The notes: generated by a model from the sequence alone, not told the origin. Positions 26,572 through 35,466 are shown, counted from the stretch's first letter. The stretch: 64,000 nt of DNA from Bradyrhizobium barranii subsp. barranii (GCF_017565645.3 NZ_CP086136.1:1364001-1428000); one strand, 5' to 3'. Numbers and translations are program-made.

Positions 26572-28098
26572 TTACGCGCCGGCGCGCGCGTGGCCCGCCC
26601 AATAGGGCTCCCGCAGCTTGCGCTTGAAGATCTTTCCCGTCGCCTCGCGCGGCAGCGCGTCGCGGAATTCGACGTCCTTCGGCACCTTGAAATTGGCAAG
26701 CCGCTCGCGCAGGAACGACTGGACCGCGGCTGACGAGAGCGCTGCGCCCGGCTCCGGCTCGACATAGGCGCAGAGCCGCTCGCCAAATTCGGCGTCGGGA
26801 ATGCCGAACACGGCGCAGTCGCGCACACCGGGCATTCCGATCAGCGCGTTCTCGATCTCGGCGGGGTAGATGTTGACGCCGCCGGAGATCACCATGTCGC
26901 GCTTGCGGTCGCACAGGAACAGATAGCCGTCCGCGTCGAGATAGCCGACGTCGCCGACGCTGACGAGCCCGTCGCGGCCGGCCTCGGCGCGCGCCTCGGC
27001 CTTGCCGTGATAGTCGAAATCCGGCACCGAGGCCTGCCGCATGTAGATTTCACCGGGTTCGTTGACGTCGCACGGGCTGCCGTCGGCGCGGAAGATCTTG
27101 ACGACACCGCCCTCGATGGCGCGGCCGACGGTGCCGGGCTTCTTCAGCGCCTCCGCCGCGGAGTGCCACACCGGAATTCCGGTCTCGGTCGAGCCGAAAT
27201 ATTCGTTGATGACGCCACCCCACCAATCGATCATCGCCTTCTTCACGTCGGGCGGGCAGGGCGCCGCGCCATGGACGACAAAGCGCAGCGACGACAAGTC
27301 GTAACGTCGCTTCATGTCGTCGGGGAGCCGCAGCAGGCGCACGAACATCGTCGGAACCATGTGCATGTGCGTGACGCGATGGCGCTCGATCAGTTGCAGC
27401 AGGTCTTCGGGATCGAAGCGTGGCTCGAGCACGATGGTGCAGCCGCTGCGATAGGCCAGCATGCCGTAGGAGTGCGGAGCGGAATGGTACATCGGGCCGT
27501 TCATCAGCACGACCTGATCCTCGTTCGGCTTCACGCCGTAGGCGATCGCCCCGACGCGCTCGGAGGCCGCGACCTGATCGGGGCGCATCGGCATGCGCCG
27601 CACGCCCTTCGGCATACCCGTCGTGCCCGACGTGTAGAACATCGGCGCGCCGCGGCGTGGCGGCTGGGTGAACTCCGCCTGGCTGTCCCGCCATTTGTCC
27701 CAATCGGTCAATCCGTCCGGCACCTTTGTGAGCGCGGCGGGGATGTCGAACGCGCCGGCGATCTCCGGCGGCGTCGGCACGACCATCAGCGCCAGGCCCT
27801 CCGGCAGGCCGTCGCGAATCTGCGGCAGCAGGTCGGCATGGCAGATCAGGATGTCGGCGCCGCTGTCGGCCAGGATATAGCGGACTTCGGCGGCCTTCAG
27901 GTGCCAGTTGATCGGCACCACCGGTCGGCCGAGCGCGGCGGAAGCCGCGACCACCTCGAACAGGGCGAAGTCATTGCGCAGCATCATGGCAACCGGCGTG
28001 CCCTCGCGCCCGCCGAGCGCGCTGATCCCTCCTGCGGCCCGCCTGATCCGCGCATGGAGTTCTGCATAATCGATCCTGCGCTCGCCGCTGATGATCAT
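26572..28098 (-). CDS. Acyl-CoA synthetase/AMP-dependent ligase
   Basis: A 508-residue ANL-superfamily ligase that activates a carboxylic acid as an acyl-adenylate and then an acyl-CoA thioester. The P-loop motif is FYTSGTTGMPKGVRR, the A5 motif lies near YFGSTETG, the hinge is SVGDVGYLDADGYLFLCDRKRDM, and the C-terminal catalytic Lys lies in PREATGKIFKRKLR. ATG 28098 follows GAGGA by 7 nt; that site overlaps the stop of the upstream binding-protein gene (an ATG at 28119 is also possible). Substrate is not readable. Third gene in the LysR-linked cluster. Confidence 0.88.
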   Translation of the reverse strand: MIISGERRIDYAELHARIRRAAGGISALGGREGTPVAMMLRNDFALFEVVAASAALGRPVVPINWHLKAAEVRYILADSGADILICHADLLPQIRDGLPEGLALMVVPTPPEIAGAFDIPAALTKVPDGLTDWDKWRDSQAEFTQPPRRGAPMFYTSGTTGMPKGVRRMPMRPDQVAASERVGAIAYGVKPNEDQVVLMNGPMYHSAPHSYGMLAYRSGCTIVLEPRFDPEDLLQLIERHRVTHMHMVPTMFVRLLRLPDDMKRRYDLSSLRFVVHGAAPCPPDVKKAMIDWWGGVINEYFGSTETGIPVWHSAAEALKKPGTVGRAIEGGVVKIFRADGSPCDVNEPGEIYMRQASVPDFDYHGKAEARAEAGRDGLVSVGDVGYLDADGYLFLCDRKRDMVISGGVNIYPAEIENALIGMPGVRDCAVFGIPDAEFGERLCAYVEPEPGAALSSAAVQSFLRERLANFKVPKDVEFRDALPREATGKIFKRKLREPYWAGHARAGA

Positions 28099-28108
28099 GG
28101 GATGTCCT

Positions 28109-29284
28109 CTACCGGTCATCGAGAATGCCGCCGAACGGCACCCAGCTCTTGCCGTTGAAGCGGCGGAGCTGAAGCTGCTGAAACGGCAGATAGTCGTCCG
28201 GAGCAGTCGACACGCTCATTCCGGGCAACAGCAGCGGCAGCTTCACCTCTTTCAGCGACGCGGCCTGCTTCAAGATGTTGTCGCGGCTGACATCGTCCTT
28301 GCAGGCGTTCAGCACCGTCATCAGCAGCGTGGCATAGTGATAGCCCGCGGCGTAGTTGGAGTTCGAGAGATCCGCGGTCGGCATGTATTGCTTCATGAAC
28401 GCGAAATAGGACTTCACGCCGGGATCGTCGGCCCATTGCGGGTCCATCGTGTCCTTCTGGTTGCTCGACGAGATCAGTCCGACCGCATTGTCCAGCCCCG
28501 CCGGCTCCAGGAACGAGATCGAGGAGGCCGAGGTCGGCACGAACAACAGCTCCGGCTTCCAGCCGATCTCGGCTACGCCCTTGACCATCTGCGAGGTGAA
28601 CTTGCCGAGCACGACGCCAAACAGCACGTTGGCGCCTGACGCTTTCAGCGTCGAGAGCTGCGAGCTGATCGTCGGCGCGCTGGTCTCGTAGCTCGCCTCC
28701 GCGATGATCATGCCGGCCGCTTTGGCGCCGAGCGCGCGCTTGAAACCCGCGACATAGTCGCGGCCGAAATCGTCGTTCTGGGACAGGATCGCGATCTTCG
28801 CGTCGGGCTTGGCCTGCAGGATATACTTGGCATAGACGACGCCCTCGGATTCGTAGGCCGCCATGCCCGGCATCGTCCAGGGATTCTTCTGCGGATCGGC
28901 CCATTTGGTGGCGCCCGAGAGCACGAACAGCTGCGGTACCTTCTTGGCGTTGAGGTAACGCTGCACGGCGCTGTTGGTGGCGGTGCCGAGCGAGCCGAAC
29001 ATCATCAGCACCTCGTCCTGCTCCACCAGCTTTCTCGTCTGCTCGACCGTCTTCGGCGGCGAATAGGCGTCGTCCAGCGTGATGAACTTGACCTTGCGGC
29101 CGTTGATGCCGCCCTCCGCGTTGACCTTCTCGAAGAACGCCTCCTGCGTCCGTCCGATCGCGCCGAAGCCGGATGCCGGACCGCTATAGGGCAGGGTCTG
29201 CCCGATCCGGATCTCGTCCGCACCGGCACTGCCGGCGGCAAGCGTCAGCAACGACAGGCCTGTCAGTGCGGCTGTCAGCTTCAT
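28109..29284 (-). CDS. ABC substrate-binding protein, branched-chain amino acid type
   Basis: A 391-residue periplasmic binding protein of the LivJ/Peripla_BP_6 type. Signal peptide residues 1-22 end AGSAGA-DE. The core begins IRIGQTLPYSGPASGFGAIGRTQEAFF and contains AILSQNDDFGRDYVAGFKRAL. GGAGG precedes the ATG. No permease or ATPase genes lie nearby, so it must share a transporter encoded elsewhere. In such catabolic clusters these proteins often bind aromatic or organic acids, not amino acids; that is inference. It lies between the nitronate monooxygenase and the ligase genes. Confidence 0.87.
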   Translation of the reverse strand: MKLTAALTGLSLLTLAAGSAGADEIRIGQTLPYSGPASGFGAIGRTQEAFFEKVNAEGGINGRKVKFITLDDAYSPPKTVEQTRKLVEQDEVLMMFGSLGTATNSAVQRYLNAKKVPQLFVLSGATKWADPQKNPWTMPGMAAYESEGVVYAKYILQAKPDAKIAILSQNDDFGRDYVAGFKRALGAKAAGMIIAEASYETSAPTISSQLSTLKASGANVLFGVVLGKFTSQMVKGVAEIGWKPELLFVPTSASSISFLEPAGLDNAVGLISSSNQKDTMDPQWADDPGVKSYFAFMKQYMPTADLSNSNYAAGYHYATLLMTVLNACKDDVSRDNILKQAASLKEVKLPLLLPGMSVSTAPDDYLPFQQLQLRRFNGKSWVPFGGILDDR

Positions 29285-29335
29285 GATGTCCTCCCGTTTG
29301 TCTTGTCAGTCCAATTTTCTTGTCGGACCAAGCCG

Positions 29336-30309
29336 TCAGGCGCTGGCGCGCATCAGGAAATCCTGCCGGGCCTGATCGAATTCGCCCTTCATCCGGTCGA
29401 CCAGCTCGGCCACCGGCGGCGCATCCAGGATCTGGCCGATGCCCTGGCCCGAGCCCCAGATGTCGCGCCACGCCTTGGATTTCATGTTGCCGCCGGAGCC
29501 GAAGTTCATCTTCGTCTTGTCGGCAACCGGGAGATTGTCCGGATCGAGCCCGGCGGCCGCGATCGAGGGGCCGAGATAGTTGCCGTGCACGCCGGTGAAC
29601 AGGTTGGTGTAGACGATGTCGTGCGCGGCGTGCTGCGTCAGCGCGGACTTGTAGGCTTCGTCGGCATTGGCTTCCTTCGTCGCGATGAAGCGCGTGCCCA
29701 TATAGGCGAGGTCGGCGCCCAGCGTCAGCGCGGAGGCGATGCCAAAACCGTCGCTGATTGCGCCCGACAGCAGGATCGCGCCGTCGAACCATTGCTTGAC
29801 CTCGCGCACCAGCGCGAAAGGCGACAGCATGCCGGCGTGCCCACCCGCGCCGGCGCAGACCAGGATCAGGCCGTCGACGCCCTGCTCGGCGGCTTTCCGC
29901 GCGTGCTTGACGTTGATGACATCGTGGAACACCAGCCCGCCATAGGAGTGCGCGGCCTCGACGATCTCGGCGGGCGGCCGCAGCGAGGTGATGATGATGG
30001 GCGCCCTGTGCTTCACACAGGTTTCCATGTCTTTCATCAGCCGGTCGTTGGAAGCGTGGCAGATCTGGTTGACCGCATAGGGCGCGACCTTCTTGCCGGG
30101 ATTGCGCGATTTGTATTCGCCGAGCTCGTCCTCGATGCGGCTCAGCCACTCGTCGAGCTTTTCCACCGGACGGGCGTTGAGCGCCGGAAACGAGCCGACG
30201 ACACCGGCCTTGCACTGGGCGATCACCAGTCCGGCCCTGAGACGATGAACAGGGGCGAGCCGACCACGGGCAGCTCCAGATTGTTCTTGAGCAGAGCGGG
30301 CAGTGCCAT
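29336..30309 (-). pseudogene. Nitronate monooxygenase (2-nitropropane dioxygenase family), frameshifted
   Basis: An FMN-dependent nitronate monooxygenase-like TIM barrel of about 324 residues. Translation starts at ATG 30309 behind AGGAGGATCGG (MALPALLKNNLELPVVGSPLF) but reaches TGA after IVSGPDW. The other frame continues VIAQCKAGVVGSFPALNARP to the C-terminus, including GVDGLILVCAGAGGHAG (FMN phosphate region) and GADLAYMGTRF. One base missing near 30229-30230 (GACTGG instead of GACCTGG) restores SGPDLVIAQ. Otherwise intact. It is the first gene of the cluster divergent from LysR. Confidence 0.82.
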
Positions 30310-30444
30310 CCGATCCTCCTGACGACGCGCGTCAACGGCCTGCCGGCCGATTGTGAGCGCTTCCATGTCGATTGTCGCGCCGGCGGGGTGTCCGCCGTCC
30401 AGCGCTTTGATCCCACTATAGGGTTGGACGGCGGGCAGCGGATC

Positions 30445-30458
30445 GTTCAATATTGAAC
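30445..30458. promoter_or_regulatory. 14-bp perfect palindrome, candidate LysR operator
   Basis: GTTCAATATTGAAC is a perfect palindrome 32 nt before the LysR start, in the 181-nt gap between the divergent LysR and nitronate monooxygenase genes. LysR regulators usually bind interrupted dyads of the T-N11-A type, and this AT-rich dyad stands out in the GC-rich surroundings. Confidence 0.5.
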
Positions 30459-30490
30459 AAGCAGATATTCAGATTTGTACGGAGCCGGCG

Positions 30491-31378
30491 GTGGATTGGG
30501 ATCTCTGCAAGACCTTCGTCGCGGTCGCCGACACCGGCAGCTTCACCGCTGCGGCAAAACGCCTGCACGCCAGCCATCCGACCGTCAGCCGCAAGATCGC
30601 GGCGCTGGAGGCACAGCTCGGCACCAAGCTGCTGGCGCGCGCCGCTGACGGCTTCGTGCTCACCGCCGATGGACGTACGCTGCGAGAGCACGCGGAGGCG
30701 ATGGCCGTTGCCGCACTCCGGGCCGAAGCCGCCGTTGGCGCCGGCGGGCGCAAGGCGCGCGGCACGGTCAAGCTGTCGATCGGCGCGACGCTGGCCTCGC
30801 ACTGGCTGATGCCGCGGCTGCGCTCTTTTCTCGGCGCACATGATCACATTCGGCTCGAGATCATCACCCATCCGTTTCCGGCCAGCGTGCGGCGGCGGGA
30901 GGCCGACGTCGTGCTGCGACCGGTCGACAGCGGCGAGGAAAACCTGGTCGGCCGCAAGATCGGCCGTCTCGGCACCGGCTTCTATGCCTCGCGCGACTAT
31001 GCCGCGGGCCGGTCCATGCCGGAGCGGAGCGGCGAGTGGAAGGGGCACAGCGTCATCGGCTTTGCCGACCAGGATTCGAACGCGCAGCTGGCGCGCTGGA
31101 GCGATGCGATCACCCGGCAAGGCACCATGGTGATGCGCTGCTCGTCGCAGGGCGACATGCTGGCGGCGGTGCGCGCCGGAATCGGAATCTCCGCGCTGTC
31201 CTGCTTCGTCGCGGAAAGCTATCCGGACCTCGTGCGCGTCGCGCCGCAGAAACTCGTCAGCGTCGCCGATCTCTGGCTGCTCGCCCATCCCGATCTGGTC
31301 GAGTTGTTTGCGGTGCGCGCCGTCATCGACTTCGTCGCTGAATGCGCCCGCGCCGATCGCGAGCGGCTGCGGGGCTAG
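30491..31378 (+). CDS. LysR-family transcriptional regulator
   Basis: A 295-residue LysR regulator. The N-terminal winged helix-turn-helix reads FVAVADTGSFTAAAKRLHASHPTVSRKIAALEAQLGTKLL; the remainder is the effector-binding domain, ending in a family-typical C-terminal helix. The start is GTG 30491 with GGAG about 8 nt upstream. It is divergent from the nitronate monooxygenase gene, the usual geometry for a LysR regulator and its target operon. The effector cannot be read from sequence. Confidence 0.9.
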   Translation: MDWDLCKTFVAVADTGSFTAAAKRLHASHPTVSRKIAALEAQLGTKLLARAADGFVLTADGRTLREHAEAMAVAALRAEAAVGAGGRKARGTVKLSIGATLASHWLMPRLRSFLGAHDHIRLEIITHPFPASVRRREADVVLRPVDSGEENLVGRKIGRLGTGFYASRDYAAGRSMPERSGEWKGHSVIGFADQDSNAQLARWSDAITRQGTMVMRCSSQGDMLAAVRAGIGISALSCFVAESYPDLVRVAPQKLVSVADLWLLAHPDLVELFAVRAVIDFVAECARADRERLRG

Positions 31379-32028
31379 GGCTGGTTGCTGATGACACCTT
31401 CGCGCTTCTTGATCACGCGATAATAGCTCCACCACAGATGCGCGGCTGCCCCGCGCAGCGGCCGCCAGGGTTCGGCGAGCGGCGCCATCTGCTTCTCCGT
31501 CGGCCGCGCCTGAAGGCCCAGGCCAACTTTGATCCCCTCCTGCACGGCGATGTCGCCGGCCGGCCAGGCATCGCCGTGCCCGAGGCAGAACAGCAGATAG
31601 ACGTCGGCCGTCCATGGCCCGATGCCGGGCAGCGCGATCAGCGTATGGTGCGCGGCCTCGGCGTCTTCCTCGGCGAGCACGTCGAGGTTCAGCCGCTGCG
31701 CATTGATCTCGCGCGCGAGATGTTTCAGCGTCTTGATCTTGGCGGCGGACAGGCCGAGCCGTCCCAGCCGGTCGGTGCGGGCGCGGCTAACGGCCTCATG
31801 GTCGAACGGATCGAATGCGGCCGACAGCCGCCCCCAGATCGCTGCGGCGCTCGCGGTCGAAAGCTGCTGCCCGCAAACGATGTGGGCGAGCCCCGTAAAA
31901 CCCGGCTCACGCCGCCGCAAGGCGGGCATGCCGGCGATCTCGAGCACGGGCTTGAGGCGCGGGTCGCGCTTGATCAGCGCGTGGACGGCCTCTTCGAGAT
32001 CGGACTGGGTTTCGAGGTGGATGGTCAT
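31375..32028 (-). CDS. DNA-3-methyladenine glycosylase II (AlkA/HhH-GPD family)
   Basis: A 217-residue base-excision DNA glycosylase. The helix-hairpin-helix is LIALPGIGPWTADVYLLF, and the catalytic Asp follows in WPAGDIAVQ, giving the HhH-GPD signature. FTGLAHIVCGQQLSTASA matches the AlkA core. It lacks the N-terminal AlkA_N domain, so it is of the short type. ATG 32028 begins the family core; the in-frame upstream part runs through an intergenic repeat and is rejected. The stop overlaps the last codon of the convergent LysR gene by 4 nt. Confidence 0.87.
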   Translation of the reverse strand: MTIHLETQSDLEEAVHALIKRDPRLKPVLEIAGMPALRRREPGFTGLAHIVCGQQLSTASAAAIWGRLSAAFDPFDHEAVSRARTDRLGRLGLSAAKIKTLKHLAREINAQRLNLDVLAEEDAEAAHHTLIALPGIGPWTADVYLLFCLGHGDAWPAGDIAVQEGIKVGLGLQARPTEKQMAPLAEPWRPLRGAAAHLWWSYYRVIKKREGVISNQP

Positions 32029-32052
32029 TTGGGTCAGCAAACTCTCTCCGGC

Positions 32053-32240
32053 GTCGTGGCCGGGCTTGACCCGGCCATCCACGTCTCTCGAACCACACGA
32101 CATGTCTAGCATGGGTGACAGTGTTCGTATCTGTCCACGACTTGACACGATCACTGTATCGCACCGAAGAACGTGGATGGCCGGGACATAGGCGAGCGGA
32201 AGCGACGCCGTCCCTTCGGACGGCTATGCCCGGCCATGAC
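32053..32240. repeat. Intergenic palindromic element, family B copy 1
   Basis: Nested inverted repeat. Outer arms GTCGTGGCCGGGC (32053-32065) and GCCCGGCCATGAC (32228-32240) pair with one mismatch. Inner arms CCGGCCATCCACGT (32071-32084) and ACGTGGATGGCCGG (32171-32184) are perfect. It fills nearly all of the divergent gap between the glycosylase and glutamyl-Q synthetase genes, so promoters for these genes must lie within or at its edges. Confidence 0.75.
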
Positions 32241-32252
32241 GAGTTTCACCGC

Positions 32253-33125
32253 ATGGCGCCACCCGTTTTCCGATTTGCCCCCAGCCCGAATGGCCTCTTG
32301 CATCTCGGCCACGCCTATTCGGCGCTGCTCAATTTCGACCGCGCGCGCGAGACCGGCGGGCGGCTGTTGCTGCGGATCGATGACATCGACGCGACGCGCT
32401 GCCGGCCGGAATATGAGACGGCGATCTACGACGACCTCGCCTGGCTCGGCATCGCCTGGGAAGCGCCGGTGCGGCGGCAGTCGGAGCATCTCGCGGTTTA
32501 TCGCGCCGCGCTCGAGAAACTCTCGGCGCTTGGTCTCGTCTATCCCGCGTTCGAAAGCCGCGCGGAGATCGCCAGGCTCGTGGCCGCGCGCGATGCCGCC
32601 GGGCCATGGCCTCGCGATCCCGATGGCGCACCGCTTTATCCGGGTGACGCCAGATCGCTGTCGGCCGGCGAGCGCGACCGGCTCATTGCATCTCGCGTGC
32701 CTTACGCGCTCCGGCTCGACATGGCGGCCGCCTGCCGGCGCGCCGCCGGCCTGAGGTGGACTGAGCTGGGCGTGGGCCCCGACGGCGAGCATGGTACCGT
32801 CCCCGCGCGGCCCGAGGCCTGGGGCGACGTCATCCTGGCCCGCAAGGAGACGCCGACCAGCTACCATCTGTCCGTCGTCGTCGACGACGCGCTTCAGGGC
32901 ATCAGCGAGGTCGTGCGCGGGCAGGACCTGTTTCACGCCACCTCGGTTCACCGCCTGCTCCAGGTCCTGCTCGATCTGCCGGAACCCGCCTACCGCCACC
33001 ACGCCCTGATTCTGGACGAGGCGGGCCGGAAGTTGTCGAAATCGGACCGCTCGACCGGCCTGCGCGAGCTGCGCGCTGCCGGCGCCACGCCCGCCGGCGT
33101 CCGCCGGTTGGTGGGATTAGGTTAA
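32253..33125 (+). CDS. gluQ: Glutamyl-Q tRNA(Asp) synthetase
   Basis: A 290-residue paralogue of the glutamyl-tRNA synthetase catalytic domain, lacking an anticodon-binding domain. Such enzymes attach Glu to the queuosine of tRNA(Asp). The class I motifs are HLGH (RFAPSPNGLLHLGHAYSAL) and KLSKSD. The three cysteines of the E. coli-type zinc site are absent: the region reads YPAFESRAE and YPGDAR, keeping only the Tyr. ATG 32253 begins the core; the longer frame upstream lies in a repeat element. Confidence 0.87.
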   Translation: MAPPVFRFAPSPNGLLHLGHAYSALLNFDRARETGGRLLLRIDDIDATRCRPEYETAIYDDLAWLGIAWEAPVRRQSEHLAVYRAALEKLSALGLVYPAFESRAEIARLVAARDAAGPWPRDPDGAPLYPGDARSLSAGERDRLIASRVPYALRLDMAAACRRAAGLRWTELGVGPDGEHGTVPARPEAWGDVILARKETPTSYHLSVVVDDALQGISEVVRGQDLFHATSVHRLLQVLLDLPEPAYRHHALILDEAGRKLSKSDRSTGLRELRAAGATPAGVRRLVGLG

Positions 33126-33228
33126 GTTTCTCTGGGGGTTAGCAAAACGCCGCCGTGACTCCGGGGGTTCCGCCGTGCGATGCTTGCTTGAGAGCCTGGG
33201 GATCGAAGGGGACCCTTCGAAGGGATTC

Positions 33229-34503
33229 ATGGCGGCGAAAACGCGCTCAGCGCGCACCACGCGAACGTCCAGGCGACCGCCTCGGAAGCGGTCCGGGGCG
33301 ACCGGCCGGTTGCGCAAGCGCAGCGCCAAGGCCGTGGCGCCGGACGTGGTCCAGGCCGCGCTCGCCGCCTTCGCCCATGAGGTCCGTACCCCCCTGACCG
33401 GTATTCTCGCGATCAGCGACCTGCTCGCCACCTCCGATCTCGGCGAGCGCGAGCGGCGCTGGGCCGACACCATCAAGGCCGGTGCCGAGCATCTGGCGAG
33501 CCTTGCCACCCTGTTCGTCGATGCTGCCCGAACCGGCAAGGGGGCGGGCAAGGGTGGAAGTGCCTTGCGGCAGGATTTGTTCGATCTGCGCGCGCTCGCC
33601 CGCAGCGCCGGCGATTCGCTCGCCGGACGCGCCGCGGCCAAGGGCCTCCAGGCCCAGGTCGATATCTCCGAGAAGCTGCCGGGGCTGGTGGTCGGCGATT
33701 CCGTCCGCCTGCGCGCGGCGCTCGAGAACCTGATCGACAATGCCGTCAAGTTCACCGAGCAGGGCGGTGTCGCGCTCGCGGTCGCGCCTTGGCGTCCCGC
33801 CAAAGGCAAGGCCAGAGACAAGGCGAAGGGCAAGGTCGGCGTCGCCTTCGCGGTGTCCGACAGCGGCATCGGCCTGACCATGGCCGAGATCAAGCGGCTG
33901 TTCCGCCCCTTCACCCAGGCCAATGTCACCATCGCCTCGCGCTTCGGCGGCGCCGGCTTGGGCCTTTCCTCGGTCAAGCAACTGGCGCGCGCGATGGGCG
34001 GGGACATCACGGTCGCCCCGCGGCGCGGCGGCGGCGCCACCTTCACGTTGACCATGTCGCTCGACGCGACGGAATCGCGCAAGTCCCGCAAGTCGAAGGG
34101 CGAAGCCGAGGCGGATGCGATGGCCGCGCTGCGCGTGCTCAGCGTCGAGGACAATCCGTTCGGCCGCGTCGTGCTCAACACCATCCTGACCGAGCTCGGC
34201 CACCATGCCGAGTTCATCGGGCGCGGCGAGGACGCGGTGAACCGGCTCGCTCAGGGCGCGTTCGATGCGGTGCTGATGGACATGGTGCTGCCTGGCATCG
34301 ACGGCGTCGAGGCCATCAGGCGGATCCGGACCATGCCGGCGCCGCTGGCTCAGATCCCCATCATCGGCGTGTCCGGCCGCGGCGAGGACGAGGCGGCCTC
34401 GCGCGAGGCTGGCGCCGACGCCTTCCTGGTCAAGCCTGTGTCTCCGCGCGCTTTAGCGACTGCGCTGCTTGAAGCGAAACGCCGTGAGGAAGCCGCGACT
34501 TGA
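33229..34503 (+). CDS. Soluble hybrid histidine kinase with C-terminal receiver
   Basis: A 424-residue two-component protein without transmembrane segments. A basic N-terminal stretch (about 35 residues rich in Arg/Lys) precedes the HisKA box FAHEVRTPLTGIL, the N box NLIDNAVKFT, G1 box DSGIGL and G2 box GGAGLGLS. A receiver domain follows (about 300-415) with VEDN and phospho-acceptor Asp in VLMDMVLPGIDG. No recognisable sensor domain, so the input is probably cytoplasmic. ATG 33229 is preceded by GAAGGG; an earlier GTG at 33175 lacks support. Its 3' end overlaps the convergent BrkB gene by 74 nt. Confidence 0.88.
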   Translation: MAAKTRSARTTRTSRRPPRKRSGATGRLRKRSAKAVAPDVVQAALAAFAHEVRTPLTGILAISDLLATSDLGERERRWADTIKAGAEHLASLATLFVDAARTGKGAGKGGSALRQDLFDLRALARSAGDSLAGRAAAKGLQAQVDISEKLPGLVVGDSVRLRAALENLIDNAVKFTEQGGVALAVAPWRPAKGKARDKAKGKVGVAFAVSDSGIGLTMAEIKRLFRPFTQANVTIASRFGGAGLGLSSVKQLARAMGGDITVAPRRGGGATFTLTMSLDATESRKSRKSKGEAEADAMAALRVLSVEDNPFGRVVLNTILTELGHHAEFIGRGEDAVNRLAQGAFDAVLMDMVLPGIDGVEAIRRIRTMPAPLAQIPIIGVSGRGEDEAASREAGADAFLVKPVSPRALATALLEAKRREEAAT

Positions 34504-35323
34504 TGATCGCGGCGTTGAGCTCGCCGCCGTAGACGAAGATCGCGGCGATGAAATACAGGAACACCAGCGCGATGATCACCGAGGCGAGCCCCGCATACAT
34601 CGTCACGTAGTTGTTGGCGAAGCGCGCCAGATATTGGCCGAACACGATGCCCGAGATCAGCGACGCCACGATGGTGAAGACGATGCCGGGCAGGATCTGG
34701 AGGAAGGCGCGCCGTCCCGCTGGCAGCCAGGCATGCAGGATGATCAGCGCCACCACCAGCGCACCCACGGTGATGCCGTAGCGCAGCCAGGTGAGGATGC
34801 TCTCGTTGGACTCGACGACCAGCGGGATATGGCGCCGCGCCGCCTCGATGAAGAGCGGTCCGAGTACGATCAGGAACGCCATGGCAAGCGCGGTGAAGGC
34901 CGCGACCAGCGTGTAGCCGATCGATTCAAGGCGCAACCAATACCAGCGCCGCATCTCCACCACCGCATAGGCGCGGTTCAGCGCGACGCGGAGCGCCTCA
35001 ACGCCATTGGAGGCGAAATACACCGACAGCGCTGCGCCGATCGTCAGCACACCGGTGCGGGTCGTGGTCAAAACGTCGTGGACTTCCCCCGAGATCGAAT
35101 CGGCGACCTGCTTGGGCCAGACCTGAAGCATCAGGCTTGCGGCCTGATCGGCAAGTTCCTTGGAACCGAAGAAGCCGGCGAGCGAGGTCAGCACGATCAG
35201 GAACGGGAACAGCGCCATCAGGGTCGACAGCGCGATATGGCTCGCGATCGCCCAGCCGTCGTCGGCGAGGAAGGTGTAGAAGGCGTCCTCCACGACGACG
35301 TAGATGGTGCGGATTGCCCTCAC
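34430..35323 (-). CDS. YihY/BrkB-family membrane protein
   Basis: A 297-residue inner-membrane protein with about six hydrophobic helices: ASHIALSTLMALFPFLIVL near the N-terminus, then segments around residues 90, 130, 180, 215 and 250. The family pattern SKELADQAASLMLQVWP and the C-terminal IALVFLYFIAAIFVYGGELNAAI fit YihY (formerly called RNase BN/virulence factor BrkB). Function of the family is unsettled. Its last 74 nt overlap, antisense, the 3' end of the histidine kinase gene. Confidence 0.88.
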   Translation of the reverse strand: MRAIRTIYVVVEDAFYTFLADDGWAIASHIALSTLMALFPFLIVLTSLAGFFGSKELADQAASLMLQVWPKQVADSISGEVHDVLTTTRTGVLTIGAALSVYFASNGVEALRVALNRAYAVVEMRRWYWLRLESIGYTLVAAFTALAMAFLIVLGPLFIEAARRHIPLVVESNESILTWLRYGITVGALVVALIILHAWLPAGRRAFLQILPGIVFTIVASLISGIVFGQYLARFANNYVTMYAGLASVIIALVFLYFIAAIFVYGGELNAAIIKSRLPHGVSLQAAQSLKRAETQA

Positions 35324-35466
35324 GCGCCCACCTACACGACAGATGCCGCTCGCTCGCCCCGTGCGCGGGGAGAGGCGAAAAAGCCGGGCAATTGGCGCAG
35401 ACCAGAAATCATCGCACTACCATCTGATATTATTGACCTAAAAGCCAGATCGCGAAGCGCCCCCGT

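Noticed and set aside
31375..32154. Longer AlkA-type glycosylase starting at 32154
   Set aside because: The extra residues are translated from the family B repeat element, not conserved coding sequence.
33126..33228. Histidine kinase start at GTG 33175
   Set aside because: Adds 18 residues without a ribosome site; ATG 33229 follows GAAGGG.
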